DNA of 12,706 nucleotides from a bacterium. GTDB taxonomy: Bacteria > Ratteibacteria > UBA8468. The notes under the pieces were generated by a model. The model saw nothing but the letters and a program-made list of their open reading frames with translations, did not search any database and was not told the DNA's origin. The stretch spans positions 1-12,706 of the forward strand of contig DAOVGU010000190.1 in the NCBI GenBank assembly GCA_030672255.1. The letters run 5' to 3'. The position numbers and the translations under genes are program-made. This document shows, one piece after another, positions 11,937 through 12,706 of the stretch; within the stretch, counting starts at the first letter, position 1; every line of letters begins with the position of its first letter.

Positions 11937-12706
11937 ATGAAGATAATATTAATCGCGGTAGATACGTTGAGGAGCGACCACTTAGGATGTTACGGCTATC
12001 CTTATGAGACCAGCCCTTGCATTGATCAACTGAGTAAAGAGGGAATACTTTTTGAGAAGCATTATTCTACCGATGTGCCCACGCCACCGGCTTATACCGC
12101 AATCTTCTGCGGTCAAAGAGGGTTACACACCGGGATCTTTGGTTTTGAACCTACCAATTATGACTTTACCAGTATAACCCCTTTATTAGCGGAACATTTA
12201 GCTAAGGCTGGATACCGAACCGGGATGATATCCAATCTTTTGTTATACTCTCATCCCTGGCCCTGGTTGGTAAGAGGGTTTAAGGATATTGTTCCCCCGG
12301 GATTGAGGTTTCAGGGAGGAACGGCCGATGAGGTTACCGAAGAGGCAACCGGTTGGCTAAATAAAAATTATAAGAAGGATTTCTTCTTGTTTGTGCATTA
12401 CTGGGACCCTCATTGTAATTATTTCAAAAGAGCTCCACAAAGATATAAGGAGATGTTCTTTAAAAAAGACTATAGGCAAATAGTACCAGATTTGAGGGTA
12501 TTAGAGAAAAGTCCTATGGTAAAAGAGGCTTATAAGGTACATCATGACTATGCCTACGACGGGAGATACAAAGCAGAAGAGATAATTCCTGCCTATGATG
12601 CTTGTATTCGCTATGCCGATGATGGGATAGAGAGATTATTAAATTACCTAAAGAAACTTAAGATTTCCGAGGAGGTTCTTTTAATATTTACCAGTGACCA
12701 TGGAGA
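11937..12706 (+). CDS. Sulfatase-superfamily (alkaline phosphatase fold) enzyme, cut by the right window edge
   Basis: Open from ATG at 11937 to the edge (256 codons, incomplete). AAGGAGCGG lies about 4 nt before the ATG. The protein starts MKIILIAVDTLRSDHLGCYG, the classical sulfatase opening with metal ligand D9, followed by TSPCIDQLSKEGILFE (25-40), HYWDPHCNYF (154-163) and FTSDHG (251-256, metal ligands D254 and H255). No signal peptide is visible, so it is probably cytoplasmic. At the nucleophile site, where FGly sulfatases have C/S-x-P-x-R, this protein reads TPPAY (T49-Y53). Thr would be the nucleophile and could not become formylglycine, so sulfatase activity is doubtful; a phosphohydrolase or phosphotransferase role, as in Thr-using LtaS-like members, is possible. 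It follows the IclR-type gene by 78 nt with repeat R4 between, and may be its target. Confidence 0.88.
   Translation, partial: MKIILIAVDTLRSDHLGCYGYPYETSPCIDQLSKEGILFEKHYSTDVPTPPAYTAIFCGQRGLHTGIFGFEPTNYDFTSITPLLAEHLAKAGYRTGMISNLLLYSHPWPWLVRGFKDIVPPGLRFQGGTADEVTEEATGWLNKNYKKDFFLFVHYWDPHCNYFKRAPQRYKEMFFKKDYRQIVPDLRVLEKSPMVKEAYKVHHDYAYDGRYKAEEIIPAYDACIRYADDGIERLLNYLKKLKISEEVLLIFTSDHG

Overview
This 12.7 kb window is a bacterial chromosomal segment of moderate GC, dense in housekeeping genes and unusually rich in short palindromic repeats between them. The repeats, the lack of an encoded CCA on the tRNA, the mix of genes with and without Shine-Dalgarno sequences, and the protein styles suit an uncultured-lineage bacterium with a repeat-rich genome. 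I cannot name the phylum from sequence alone.

Layout. (1) Positions 1-4597 hold a compact minus-strand run read right to left: GT4 glycosyltransferase, WecA/MraY-like sugar-phosphate transferase, pyrF, alr, and a DUF1016 (YhcG-type) protein cut by the left edge. Junctions are overlaps or very short gaps, so this is probably one transcript combining surface-glycan initiation, UMP synthesis and D-alanine supply. (2) Positions 4598-4906 are a non-coding stretch with a MITE-like element bounded by inverted repeats, carrying the likely purM promoter. (3) purM (plus) converges on a B12-binding radical SAM gene (minus). (4) Positions 7219-7770 have no convincing gene but hold a second copy of the MITE-like sequence, a possible gene remnant and a two-hairpin repeat. 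(5) tRNA-Arg(CCG), with a duplicated 3' end, precedes pyrC (plus). (6) def and fmt (minus) form the usual formyl-methionine pair, separated by a 172-bp inverted-repeat cassette. (7) An IclR-type regulator (plus) shares a divergent promoter region with def, has a near-perfect palindrome over its start codon, and is followed by a sulfatase-fold enzyme cut by the right edge.

The genes are mainly ordinary metabolism: purM (purines), pyrC and pyrF (pyrimidines), alr (peptidoglycan precursor), def/fmt (translation start and N-terminal processing). I found no undescribed multi-gene system. What stands out is the repeat ecology: several unrelated palindromic families sit at or inside the 3' ends of genes, where they appear to have added C-terminal tails (PyrF, IclR, perhaps Def) or supplied stop codons (fmt, iclR). 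One family of two-hairpin elements framed by GTAG/CTAC keeps its architecture while its stem sequences differ.
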